In this document: positions 10,301-21,227 of the stretch, in pieces
How the letters are laid out: each line of letters opens with the position of its first letter
Numbering within the stretch: position 1 is the first letter of the stretch
Assembly: GCA_022376465.1 (NCBI GenBank)
Contig: JACDTU010000005.1
Location: 732,001-796,000 of the forward strand
Source of the DNA: Cubamyces lactineus
Lineage: Eukaryota > Basidiomycota > Agaricomycetes > Polyporales > Polyporaceae
Length of the DNA stretch: 64,000 nt
Reading direction: 5' to 3'
Translations under genes and position numbers: made by a program
The notes under the pieces: generated by a model
The model's input: only the letters and a program-made list of their open reading frames with translations
Told to the model about the DNA's origin: nothing
Database searches by the model: none

Positions 10301-12060
10301 TGTGCGCCTTTTGGGAGGTCGTCATCGCTGAGGATAGCTTGGACCAGTCAGCCTGAATGACAAGCATATTGGAGTATCGTTAAGACAACAGACCCGAGCT
10401 GCACCTATGATGGCTTAAGATCATCAGGACAGGTTGTTCAAGAGAGTACGTGTTCACACTTCAGCAGCATTGTTGGACAACATTGTGTTTGTAGCGATCC
10501 ACACGCACCTCCTCCCGCTTTATGCAAGTCGCTGGTCAGCAACAGTGGTAAGCTATCTATGCTCCACGCGAGCCAAGGTCACCAAAGTGCCCCAGATGCG
10601 GCAGGTATGGCCTCCCGATGGTGAGAGCAAGGCAGATGGTGCTCCGCCAAAATCAAGGCGGCGCGAGTCTGCGATACTGCCTGTGAATGCGGGTCGATCA
10701 GAGGATGGAAGCAGTCTCGGATGCGTTATGTAAGTTCGACATACGGTACGTCAGAAGCGAATGGGCGAGCACAACAGAGCCAGACGCACCATGTCAGCTC
10801 TCCCAACTTCTCTCTGCTTCCTACATCAAGGTGAGGTTCGACGACTGCCAGCGCATCCATCCAACTCACTGAAGCTTACTCCACTCCGCAGATATCCATA
10901 GACCGGCATAGTGCAACGCAAAGTTCCTGTCATAGTCGCTACTCATCGTCATGGTCTTTGCCTCAGCCGCACCTACTCTGACGTTGCTGGAAAAGGGTTG
11001 ATCCGCATAGTATGAGACAGACACGTCGTGGCTAACCATCTTTGCAGAGCCCCTCTTGAGGAGCCCGTGCACGCAATGAACCGCCTGTGAGGGCGGTACA
11101 AGCCCAGCCGGTGGGAGGCAAGATACATGTCGTAAGTCCGCTTGAATAGCGGTGATTTGCGTCGAGGACCGTGTTTGACGTTTGGTGTGGCAGTCTTGAG
11201 CTGTAAGAGTGATCGCCGCCTACCGCAGGATGATGAGATCTGTAAGAGAATTCGAACCAAGTTGCAAGTCAGCATGACCGCCACACATGATGAGCGCTAG
11301 TGAACGTGCATGCCATTGCACAAACGCGCGAACGCATGCGTAGAGGTTACTGCATGCAGAAAAGGTCCCAAGGGACGCAAGTTGGCCGCCGCGACGAGCT
11401 GTTTGACTATGGTAGTAAGTCAGTGGAAGACAGATAGCTGTACAAATTTGCAGGGCATGCGGGGACCAAAGCTTTCCGAATATTACCTTAAGCTTAGCAG
11501 ACGTTGCAACCCGACTTGGCCCTATATTATCTTGTTCAGCGCGAGCTCAACCTAGCTTTCATGAGCCAAGAGCACAAACTCAAGCATGGACTGTAGACAA
11601 TGTTTGTCTGGCTGTTGCGAGGTTGCGCGAAGAGAACGCTTGGGGTGGATTGATCCATACAGTTTCCAGCCACACGCTTCATGCTCGCAGAGGATCACAA
11701 GGAATAGAACACCACGGAGAAGAGTTGTACTGTGCACCCGTCCAAGAGTTTTGTGTGAAGGGTGACGCAGACGCGTTCTGCGCGCGCAGCGCGTTGTCAA
11801 GTCGGCGTAGCACGACGAGGGCAAACGGGAACATATTCCAAGACTCGAGTGCTGCGGAGAACGCGTGAACAAGACAAGAGGGCAGTGCGCGACTGTGGAC
11901 GCAGCAGGGAGGAGGAGGGAGGCGGTGGAGGATTGCAAACCTGCGCGCACGGAGAATCTGGATAAATCCGGCAACGACGTCAGCGAGCTCGGGCCGTGCC
12001 TCAGTCCACAGTCCACATCTCTTTCTCTCCTCCCCTCATCTCCTCACATTCTACATCGCG
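6607..12060. other. Gene-poor interval between FKBP12 and fimbrin
   Basis: About 5.4 kb with no gene I can support. Overlapping GC-rich frames occur on both strands (for example minus 6689-7348 and 7446-7928, and 8982-9652), but none shows a family signature or a convincing exon chain. The minus frame around 6860-7080 encodes a somewhat cysteine-containing peptide (QCTQGPSCVTEHG) that might be a fragment of a secreted protein; this is speculative. From about 9700 to 12050 I see nothing beyond short frames. The final 100 bp before 12061 is pyrimidine-rich and probably the fimbrin 5' leader. Confidence 0.55.
7301..7328 (+). repeat. AGCC tetranucleotide repeat (7 units)
   Basis: Seven perfect AGCC units occur in non-coding DNA. 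On the minus strand they would read as repeated Trp-Leu-Ala-Gly, a typical artefact of a microsatellite rather than a protein feature. Confidence 0.9.
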
Positions 12061-14606
12061 ATGGACGCCTTCAGGTTGCGCAAGAAGTTCCCCGAGGTCT
12101 CTCAAGATGAGATGTTCGACCTCATCAACCGCTTCAAGTACGTCCGCCCGCTTTCTACCTTCGGAATGACACCAATTTCGCCCCCAGTGCGATATCGACG
12201 GACACACCCGGGCGCGTCGACAAGCAGCGCGTCCTGCAGTCGCTCCAGGCTGCGGGTGAATCCTACGATAATGCGCGAGAAGTCCTAAAGCATGTCAGCG
12301 TGGACTCTAGCGGAAAGGTCGAGCTTGAGGATTGGGTCGAGGTACGTGCTCCCTCACCGTTACTACTCCATCGCCTGGGGCTTGCATATGTCGGAGTTGT
12401 GTATACTGGCATATAGAGAACAGCAACACGACATGGCTGGTACGGCCAGATGCCGGGACGCCTTGTCGGCGATCATGCTACTTCAGCTACCCCTTTGTCG
12501 CGCATCCACATCCGCACCTGTACCGCGTCGCATTCTCCATCTATGCAAGCCCTATGCGCAATCGTTGCATATTATCCGCGACGCAGGCTAATCGCATTAC
12601 CTTATTCTTAGCTCAATGTCAAGCTCCGTGCTCACAGCAAGGATGCAATGCTCACTACGAAGAAAGGCAAGGTTACCGTACAAGGATCGAATGCAAACGT
12701 GAGCCACACCATCAACGAGGACGAACGTGCCGAATTCACCAATCACATCAATGCTGTGAGTCGTATCCATTGTTTACGAAGGTGCCGAATACTGATATCG
12801 ACGTAGGTTCTCGAAGGCGATCCGGATATCGGGTATCGTCTCCCTATCCCTACGAACACTATGCAGTTGTTCGACGAGTGCAGGGATGGTCTCATCCTGT
12901 GTAAACTCATCAACGACTCCGTGCCCGACACAATCGATGCCCGTGTATTGAACAAACCCACCGCGAAGAAGCCTCTGAACGCATTCCAAATCACTGAGAA
13001 CAACAACATCGTCATCACGTCTGCGAAGGCTATCGGCTGCTCCGTTGTCAACATCGGTCCCACTGATATCGCGGAGGGCCGAGAGCATCTCATTCTCGGT
13101 CTCATCTGGCAGATCATCCGCCGCGGCCTGTTGGCGCAGGTCGACATCAAACTCCACCCCGAGTTGTACCGTTTGTGCGAGGAGGGAGAGACGATTGAAG
13201 ACCTCCTGCGCTTGACGCCCGACCAGATCCTGTTGAGATGGTTCAATTACCACTTGAAGCAGGCTGGCTGGAAACGGAGGTATGTGAACATGGCAAGCCG
13301 TCTAGACCCGTGGACTCAACCTGTGCATTTTCTGTAGAGTGAACAACTTCAGCCGCGACGTCTCCGATGGCGAGAACTACACTGTCCTCCTAAACCAGCT
13401 TGTGCCGGAGAAATGCTCGCTCGCCCCTCTCCAGGCGCGCGACAACCGCCAGCGCGCGGAGCAGGTGCTGCAGAACGCGGACGCGATCGGCTGCCGCAAG
13501 TACCTTACGCCCGCGTCGCTCGTCTCCGGGAACCCTCGTCTGAACCTCGCGTTCGTCGCGAACCTGTTCAACAACTACCCCGGACTTGCACCGCTCGATG
13601 AGCAGGAGGCGAAGGACTATGGCGTCGTCGAGGACTTCGACGCGGAGGGCGAGCGCGAGGCGCGCGTGTTCACACTCTGGCTCAACTCGCTCGGCGTCGA
13701 GCCTGCGGTGTTCAACTTCTTCGAGAATCTCAAGGACGGCATCGTCATCCTCCAGGCGTTCGACAAGATCATGCCCGGCAGCGTTGTCTGGCGGCGGGTC
13801 AGCAAGCCGAAGGCGGGTGCGGAGCAGGAGGTCTCCCCCGTCAACGCTGATGGCGAGGAGGAGGACATTGGTGTCACCCCGAACCAGTCGAAGTTGTCCC
13901 GCTTCAAGCAGGTGGAGAACTGCAACTACGTCGTCGACCTCGGCAAGCAATCCGGCATGCACCTCGTCGGCATTCAGGGCTCCGATATCGTCGACGGCAA
14001 CAAGACGCTGGTCCTGGGTCTCGTATGGCAGCTCATGAGGTGGGATTCAAGGCGCATCTATATGCTGATCTTAGCTTACTAATTCTCATGTAGGAAAAAC
14101 ATCACGCAGACGCTCTCGTCGTTGTCGAAGAGCGCTCAAGGACGTCCCATGACCGACACGGAGATCCTCAAGTGGGCGAACACGACGGCGCAGAACGGGA
14201 AGCCTGGCGTCAAGCCCATCAGGTCGTTCAAGGACCCCTCGCTCACGACGGGTATCTTCCTGCTCGATTTGCTCGACGCGCTCCGCCCGGGCATTGTCGA
14301 CCCGACGCTCGTCATCAACGTCAACGAATCTGGCCCGTACGAGGACCGCAGGCAAAACGGTGCGCGAGTATGCTATTCAAACAACCATCTACATACTTAC
14401 ATTGCATTTGCAATTCTCAGCTAAGCTAGCCATCTCGATCGCGCGCAAGATGAACGCGCTCATCTTCTTGGTACCAGAGGACATTGTCGATGTCCGCCCA
14501 CGTCTGGTATGTTCACGTTGGTGTCATGATATCTCTGTATGGTTGCTGATGTCGCGAACAGATCATGACCTTCGTCGGCAGCCTCATGGCTATTGCGAAC
14601 CAATGA
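12061..14606 (+). CDS. SAC6: Fimbrin / plastin actin-bundling protein (648 aa)
   Basis: Eight exons join in frame: 12061-12137, 12188-12341, 12612-12755, 12807-13279, 13338-14039, 14094-14359, 14421-14506 and 14562-14606. The 648-aa product matches the usual fungal fimbrin length. An N-terminal EF-hand-like region (about residues 1-100, opening FRLRKKFPEVSQDEMFDLI) is followed by four calponin-homology domains, with the typical phrases LFDECRDGLILCKLIN, LGLIWQIIRRGLLAQVDI, LLRWFNYHLKQAGW, VFTLWLNSLGVEP and LGLVWQLMRKNITQTL. Known role: crosslinking actin filaments in endocytic patches and cables through two tandem CH-domain pairs. The ending VGSLMAIAN is standard for the family. Intron 2 is long (270 nt) compared with the others (about 50-60 nt). 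Symbol follows yeast. Confidence 0.97.
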
Positions 14607-15016
14607 TCTGTGGCAGTACTGCGTTTCCCTATGTGCGGTCTTGGTCGGACTTTCGGAAGCTTTACCCGGTGCATGTAATGGAGGAAAGAAGTGCAAGGAA
14701 AGATCGATGTAGTACTGTACAGCTGCGAGAATGTATCGATTTTTATGATCTCCTCAGGGGGTACCGAATCTCCGCTAGCGCTTGCTGTTCCAAATTGACA
14801 GAGCCATGTACATCTGTCCGTGACTAGACCGCAGGTACTCATTCAAACCAGCTTCTGACCCAGAACCTGTCTTCGGTGGTACCTATGTACAGCCAAACAA
14901 CCGTAATATCGTCTGCCTGGAGCACAGGGATGTCTATACTGAGATCACAGAGGTGCTCGTTGTAGGGTTTCTACAGTACTTGACTTCCACATGAACCATC
15001 CCGTTGCTATGTCATA
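14607..15016. other. Intergenic, convergent ends of fimbrin and F-box gene
   Basis: The stretch lies between two stop codons and should hold both 3' untranslated regions. I see only short, unrelated frames. Confidence 0.6.
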
Positions 15017-16447
15017 TCAACTACAATCTACGCCCATGCGTATATTTTGATAGTACTCGTATTCTTCTGCGTACGCCGCGGACCCAGAGTCCTGATGGAC
15101 TGGAGGGTCAACGCAGTCCATCAAGGTCATGTACTGGAGCTCGGAGATGGGCTTTCTGTCCCATTGACTCATGGGGCATTCTCTGAGGACGCGAACTCGC
15201 AGTGCGCCTCTCCATGCAGCCCGAGGCAGTAGCGCAGCCACCCGATGGAAGAGTTGGTCGCGTTGAATCTCGCTTTCCTCGACTTCGACTTCAATGCGCC
15301 GCACGGTCTTGAGAGGACTGGTCGCCAGCAGCGTGTCGACGGCTGCCCAATCGATCCAAGACAGTCGGGAGGAGTCGATTTGGCGCAAGCGGCGGAATGA
15401 TAGAGTGACCGTTTCTAGGCGAACCGCACGGATTTGTTGCAGAAGGACCGGGATCCATGAATGCAAGTCCTGTCGGGTGGGACGGGTGTGCTCTATCGCT
15501 TCGCAACCTTCGATACGGAGTGCTCGGAGTGCCAAGTTTGCTTTGAGGGGAGAGTACTTGAAGAGATCTTGGATCCCCTGCACGAACTCCAAGCGATGTC
15601 TCAAAGTGCCCTCAAGAGGCAAGACGTACGGAGGATCTGCATACCCGATGCTCAGCTCCGTCAACGTCCGGCCGGTGTGGTGCAGCATCGCCTGGACAGC
15701 TTGAAGATCGTCTTGAGGTTGAAATAGAAGCGAGAGTGACACAAGTTGGGTGCATGCAAGACCGCCATATTGAACAAGCCACTCGACTATGGGAAGGTCG
15801 GGGACTCCTAGGATAAGATGTTGCACGCTGTGTCGCAGTCGGACTCGCGGTATACCCTCACCAATTAGGCGAATGCCAACACAGTCTCGGTAGGCCTCGG
15901 GGTATGACAGCTGCAGGCTTGACAGGCGCGGGAACCCCCCTAATATCCGCGCGAGCGTCTCCGGAGCGAGGATCCCTCTACTCAGACGGAGAGTTTTGAC
16001 AGTTTTGAAGCCCTGGCATAACCATCGGAAGGCCGAGGCGTAGAAATGGGGCTCGGGTATCTCGGCGACGGAGAGAGTTGTCAGGTTCGGCATCAAAGCC
16101 GGGTTGATGTCTTCAATGGTATAGAAGCTAAAGTCATAGCGTCGACCATCCTGCCGGGAGTTCGGGGCGACAGGTACCCCGAGGCGAAGGTGGCGCACGA
16201 GATGTCCTACGGGTGGCAATAGGCTAGGACGAAGCCTGGTGCGTGGGGGAGGGGTGTGGAGTCGGTCCACGAACGCCCTCACTGTGGACGGTTCCGTCAG
16301 CGTGACGGTCGAGAAGAGGTGGCGCCGGGCTCTTGGTACCCATGAAGCGCAAGTGAGAGCGCAGGATCGCAAGGTCGAGACATGAGCCCGCTCGCTAGCA
16401 ACGGCATCGATGATTTCGTCGATAATTTCCTGAGGTAGGCGTTTCAT
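15017..16447 (-). CDS. F-box protein (476 aa)
   Basis: A single open exon runs from the ATG at 16447 to the TGA at 15019-15017. The first 45 residues form an F-box-like motif: LPQEIIDEIIDAV, then LRSCALTCASWVPRARRHLF. The rest is leucine-rich without regular repeats (LTTLSVAEIPEP, LSSLQLSYPEAY), as in the very large F-box families of Agaricomycetes. Known role of the class: substrate receptors that dock to Skp1 in SCF ubiquitin ligases. The substrate cannot be predicted. It is convergent with fimbrin. The intronless structure and clear start support the model. Confidence 0.88.
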   Translation of the reverse strand: MKRLPQEIIDEIIDAVASERAHVSTLRSCALTCASWVPRARRHLFSTVTLTEPSTVRAFVDRLHTPPPRTRLRPSLLPPVGHLVRHLRLGVPVAPNSRQDGRRYDFSFYTIEDINPALMPNLTTLSVAEIPEPHFYASAFRWLCQGFKTVKTLRLSRGILAPETLARILGGFPRLSSLQLSYPEAYRDCVGIRLIGEGIPRVRLRHSVQHLILGVPDLPIVEWLVQYGGLACTQLVSLSLLFQPQDDLQAVQAMLHHTGRTLTELSIGYADPPYVLPLEGTLRHRLEFVQGIQDLFKYSPLKANLALRALRIEGCEAIEHTRPTRQDLHSWIPVLLQQIRAVRLETVTLSFRRLRQIDSSRLSWIDWAAVDTLLATSPLKTVRRIEVEVEESEIQRDQLFHRVAALLPRAAWRGALRVRVLRECPMSQWDRKPISELQYMTLMDCVDPPVHQDSGSAAYAEEYEYYQNIRMGVDCS

Positions 16448-16868
16448 GGTGGCGAGCAGTAGCAGGGGTGTTTGTGAGAAACATACGCCGCGCGGGGGTA
16501 CTGCACTTAATACCTTTCTCCTTGGCCTGTGCGATGTAGTCGATAAGCCTCAGTGGTCCAAGCGATCGAGCGCTACCCTAGGACAGCCACGATGGAAACG
16601 TTGCAAGCTTCAGGATCAGCAATACTAGGCGATACTTGGCAGGTCAAAGCACTCACAAGTATCAAGTGGTGCACGCTTTGACCGCTACTTCACAACTTTG
16701 CGATTCGCTTTGTTACACAACTTCCGTGTGTCTGCATAGTCAACTAATGAGAGGGTTGTCATGATGGTCAATTGCAAGGACAAGGAGGGCGGAGGCGCAC
16801 GTGCTCAACACAACACTTGCCTTTTTGTAAACCCTAACCTCTGGCAAAGGACATGAGTGGCACAGAGT
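16448..16868. other. Intergenic upstream of the F-box gene
   Basis: This stretch separates the F-box start codon from the inner border of arm B. It presumably includes the F-box promoter. No gene or repeat is visible. Confidence 0.6.
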
Positions 16869-18933
16869 ATGATCATCATCATACACCTCTCTCTCACGCA
16901 CTCTCGCAATCGCAATCGCTTGAAATCCAATCGATAGACATGATGACCCTCCTCGACATCGACATCGATCGTGAGTCAGGTACGCTCCTCGAGCCCCCCG
17001 AGTCCGGGTCCGGGGTAACGCTCGCCCCCGGAATGCACCCAAAACGGGTAGCCGCGCATATGTGCCTTCCATTCTGAGAGCATCATCGGTTTCTCTCCGA
17101 CGTTTACGCCTCCCGCGTCCCACAGAAGGAGGTTCAACGTTCAGGAAACCATCCCATACGATATCGTGGTACATCACCGGCACCGTCCATCAGAGCACGG
17201 GTGGCGAGTGTTTCGCCGCTCCGCGCACTAACGCAACTTGAAGAGTCTCGGGTCTCTCGAATCCCGACTCAGTCAAAGTCCAGGCTCCAGCTGAGCGCGA
17301 TAATTAGGCTGCCCGCGATGAGCTCATCGCTGCTCGATGCGCGCGCGCTGATTGGCCGTCCCGAGCCCCTTCCTCCTCTCGACGCTCGAGCTCATCTCCT
17401 GCTATTGGAGGCTAAGCCTAGACAGCTGCGCGCGTGATCCACAATCTCCCTCATCGGATTGGCTGCTGCTGCCTCGCCGAGTGGTTTGGTGGACTGCTTG
17501 GCCTTCCGGGGGTCGGCCTCTCCGCATTCGAGCGCAGACGATGCATTGCGCGCACGTATTGGTGGACGATAGCGAGCGAGCCCGGTCGATTCGTGCACAG
17601 AAGGGTCTCGAACTTGTGCCGCCGCCGCCGCCGCCGCTCGAATCGGCTCGATGCTGCTCGGAGCCACTCACGTCGATGCTGCAGGTCAACTGCTAGAAGA
17701 CGGCGTATGACTTCACATTGTCGAGACGGGTCGGTCATATGACGATCATCGCAGAATTGGAGAATACGGCGCGACCTTCTCTGCGGTCTCATTGGCCAGA
17801 CACGCTCGAGCTCGATAAGTGGTCGTATGCATGTGACCAGTGATCGGTGGCCGCTATAGATTGCAATGGCTCAATGGCAAGGGCAGAAGGACGAGGCCAG
17901 GGAGGGACGATCTCGCCTCGGAATAGTTGAAGACGAGAATGCCGGGCACATAGACAGCGGACCAAAGGAGCTACAAACGTTAACGGAGTCAGACGAGCTC
18001 TGACACTTTCTAGGCCCGACTGTCGTCACGAGCAGCGGAAAGCTCCTTGAAACGAGCTGTGCGTGGAATGGGAACGCGTCCGGACCGCAACAAATGCCGC
18101 AAGGATGATCGAATGCCACAAGACTGACCTAGTATGTGTGGCAGATGGTCTTGTGTGGTAACCTGCCACAATCGTATGTGCACTGCTACTCACCGGCACT
18201 GGTACACGCCGCAGCGCACTCGGAGGCGCCATATCACCCTGTGGCTCCGTCTGTGTGTACGCGCGGCATCCAACTTGAACTTGCATACATACGTATCAAT
18301 CAACTCATCTCGCATCTCGCCACCAAAAAACGCCCATATCAATACGTACGAAGTCCCCTTCATTAATATCTCCCGCACGCGACACAACATATGAAGTCAT
18401 TTCTTCACTCCAGTGAATGGAGCCGGTCGTCGCTAATGTCGGAATAGCCACCCTATGACGCGCGCCATGGCATCAGATGGTCAGCGTCCGCAGTAGTCCG
18501 CTCTCGCAGTAAGCCGGCCTCGAGAGTGTTCGGTGTCTAGAGCTGGAAGACCGTGGACGTACATGGTACGTCACCAGCACGGGACGAAAGGAAGGCGATA
18601 CACAGTACCCTTGCCGCACTCATGCGCCGACAGTAACCCAGAAGTATGAAATGCAAGCGGACGTCTCGGGCTCGGAGGACACGCCCACTGGCCATTAGGA
18701 CTCAGTCTGGGCCTGTCGTCTGGGGCTCCGAGTGCGAGGAGGTCCGAAGCGGCTTAGCCCAATCGACAACATCAATACAGTCCGTCCTGGCTAGGGCGCT
18801 CCGTGCCATCTGAGTCGAGGGCATCTGCACACGCACCTACCGTTCGCGGCGAACACCACCCAAGGACAGAGTCGGTCGCGGGATGTGGCATACGGGATGC
18901 CACGATGCGCTGATCAGCGGAAGGAGGAGAAGA

Positions 18934-19467
18934 TGACGAACTTCTGAACCTAGAAGGCTGGGGAGCGACCTGTAAGCGACACAAGAGAGTCTTCAGTCTG
19001 TGAGCGAACGACTATATTGCATAGTGCAAGTACCTGTAAGCGACACAAGAGAGCTACAAGTACTTGGTAAGTAACTGCATAAGTAACCATAGGTAATGAA
19101 GGAACTTACTCTTCAGTCTGTGAGCGAACGACTGAAGAATAGGGGCGAAGAATGTCCTCCTTATATACTGAGAGAGGAGTGCCATGAGTAAGCGAAGAAA
19201 GGAGGCATGTGATCGCTATGTACAATGAGTAAGACCATGGTGCGAGTATCGCGACATATGGTGTCATAGGTATAGAACCCTCTGGAAGGATCCGTAGCAG
19301 TGTAGAACGCAACGGAAAGATGGAGGGAATGAAAGAATGTCCAACTACAGTACGTACACTGAGCAGTCCATAAAAGGAATAAAGTCCATGCTGTGCGCAT
19401 TGTAGGCGCCACAGCCACAAAGTCCACATTCCCGGTCCGGCACAGCCGATAACCTGGAAGTTCAACA
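18934..19467 (-). repeat. Copia 3' LTR
   Basis: 534 bp, terminal TG...CA. A possible TATA box (tatataag on the minus strand) lies near 19161-19168. The LTR holds an internal tandem duplication: cctgtaagcgacacaagag and cttcagtctgtgagcgaacg each occur twice about 65-120 bp apart. A short purine-rich tract (gagtgggag, minus strand, about 19468-19476) abuts it and may serve as the polypurine tract. Confidence 0.95.
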
Positions 19468-19478
19468 CTCCCACTCGT

Positions 19479-21227
19479 TCAAACTGCGGAGGGAGAGACT
19501 AAACCAATCGCCTTTCTGAAGCGCTCCAATATAGAGAAGGAGACATTCTTCGTCAAGGAATCAGCTAGTTGATCCTCTGTCGCTACGTAGAAGATGTCGA
19601 TCGTCCCTAACTCAGCTTGTTCGCGAGTGTAGTGGTACTGGACGTCGACGTGCTTCGTGCGACGCTCAGTGACGGGATTAACCGACAAGAAGATGGACCC
19701 TTGGTTGTCGAGACACAAGGGTGTAGGACGAGAGATGTCATCCCCCAACTCTTCACCAAACGTGCGAAGCCATACAACTTGACGACAAGCGTCTGACGCA
19801 GCCTTGTATTCCGCCTCGGTCGAGGAGAGCGAAACAGTCGGCTGTTTCCTAGACTGCCAGGAAATAGCGCCGCCCGCCATCAAGAAGACGTAAGCTCCAG
19901 TGGACCTGCGGTCATCTCGGTCCTCAGCCCAGTCTGAGTCTGAATAACCCAAAAGACCGTCATTCGAGGAACCGAAGTAACGCAACCGGTAGTCCTTGGT
20001 CCCTTGCAGGTACCGCAGAACATACTTGGCATAGTTCCAGTGTGCGTCACTAGGATTAGAGTTGTACTGAGACAACTTCTGGACCACGAAGGAAATATCC
20101 GGACGTGTACCCAAAGTTGCATAGAGCAGACTGCCAATCAGGCTCTGGTACCGTTTCCGGGAGTGGTCGGCGGCGGTGTGACTAGATTTCTCCAGTACAG
20201 CACCAGCAGGGAGGGGAGTGCGAGCCGGCTTGCAGTCAGCCATGTCGAAACGTTCGAGAACAGACTGGATGTAGTCTATCTGGTCGATGTCGATCGTTCG
20301 AGCTTTACGATCGCGAACAATGTTCAGACCAAGAAAACGCGAGACAGGACCCAGATCCGTCATCTTGAACCGCTGCATCAAGGCCTCCTTGGTAGCCTTG
20401 ATATGGCCAGGCTTGTCACCCATGAGGAGTAGATCGTCGACATACAGAACGATGATCGTGACGGAATCCCCCCTATGTCGCCGATATACGTAGACTCCGG
20501 CATCAGAGTATGTCCGTATGAATCCCAGATCTAGCAAGATTTGGTGTATCTTGGCGTTCCATTGACGAGACGCCTGCTTCAAGCCATAGATAGCTTTCAG
20601 CAATAGACACACAAAGTTTTCCTTGCCAGGAACAACCCAGCCCTCAGGCTGTTCCATGTAGATCTCCTCCTCCAAGTCGCCGTTCAAGAACGCAGTTTTG
20701 ACGTCCATTGACTCGATGTCCCAGTCCTCAAGCGCAGCGTGCGCGAGGAGGTAACGAATCGACTCAAAACGCGCAACAGGCGAGAAGGTTTCATTGTAAT
20801 CCTCCCCCCAGACCTGAGTAAAACCCTTGGCCACAAGACGAGCCTTGTACCGACCATCATGCTTGATGTCATACACCCAACGATTGGCGACGACTTGTCG
20901 GTTTTTCGGCCTAGGCACAAGAAGCCAGGTCTTGTTCTCAATGAGCGAGTCGTACTCTGCTTTCTCAGCTGCACGCCACTTCTCCGCGTCTGGAGATGCC
21001 ATGGCTTGTCGATGAGAGTTAGGAATGCCAGGTTTATGGGTTGCGGCAGCGAGCATCGCAATGATAGTTTGTACAACTTGTTCATCGTCCTCCAAGTTCC
21101 CTTCCGCGTCTGTACGAGCATCAACCTTTGCAGGTGGCTCATCACCATACACGCTGTCCCTGTAGCGCTGAGGTCTAGGAACGTTCTCGCGACGAGGGCG
21201 ATCACGCGCTATGCTAGGACCTCCCAC
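19479..21227 (-). CDS. Copia reverse transcriptase / RNase H segment
   Basis: About 582 codons of the Pol C-terminal part. It contains the Copia reverse-transcriptase opening NKTWLLVPRP and NRWVYDIKHDGRYKARLV, KTAFLNGDLEEEIYMEQPEG, the catalytic YVDDLLLMG near residue 262, and the RNase H region with GYSDSDWAEDRDDRRSTG, SWQSRKQPTVSLSSTEAEY and KHVDVQYHYTRE. There is no ATG at its beginning (the first listed codon is GTG), and a proline-rich linker upstream stays open in this frame back to about 21388. It must therefore be expressed by fusion with the upstream frame or be disabled by a frame-shifting mutation. Confidence 0.95.
   Translation of the reverse strand: MGGPSIARDRPRRENVPRPQRYRDSVYGDEPPAKVDARTDAEGNLEDDEQVVQTIIAMLAAATHKPGIPNSHRQAMASPDAEKWRAAEKAEYDSLIENKTWLLVPRPKNRQVVANRWVYDIKHDGRYKARLVAKGFTQVWGEDYNETFSPVARFESIRYLLAHAALEDWDIESMDVKTAFLNGDLEEEIYMEQPEGWVVPGKENFVCLLLKAIYGLKQASRQWNAKIHQILLDLGFIRTYSDAGVYVYRRHRGDSVTIIVLYVDDLLLMGDKPGHIKATKEALMQRFKMTDLGPVSRFLGLNIVRDRKARTIDIDQIDYIQSVLERFDMADCKPARTPLPAGAVLEKSSHTAADHSRKRYQSLIGSLLYATLGTRPDISFVVQKLSQYNSNPSDAHWNYAKYVLRYLQGTKDYRLRYFGSSNDGLLGYSDSDWAEDRDDRRSTGAYVFLMAGGAISWQSRKQPTVSLSSTEAEYKAASDACRQVVWLRTFGEELGDDISRPTPLCLDNQGSIFLSVNPVTERRTKHVDVQYHYTREQAELGTIDIFYVATEDQLADSLTKNVSFSILERFRKAIGLVSPSAV

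Noticed and set aside
13390..13962. 190-aa minus-strand frame
   Set aside because: Antisense shadow of a fimbrin exon.
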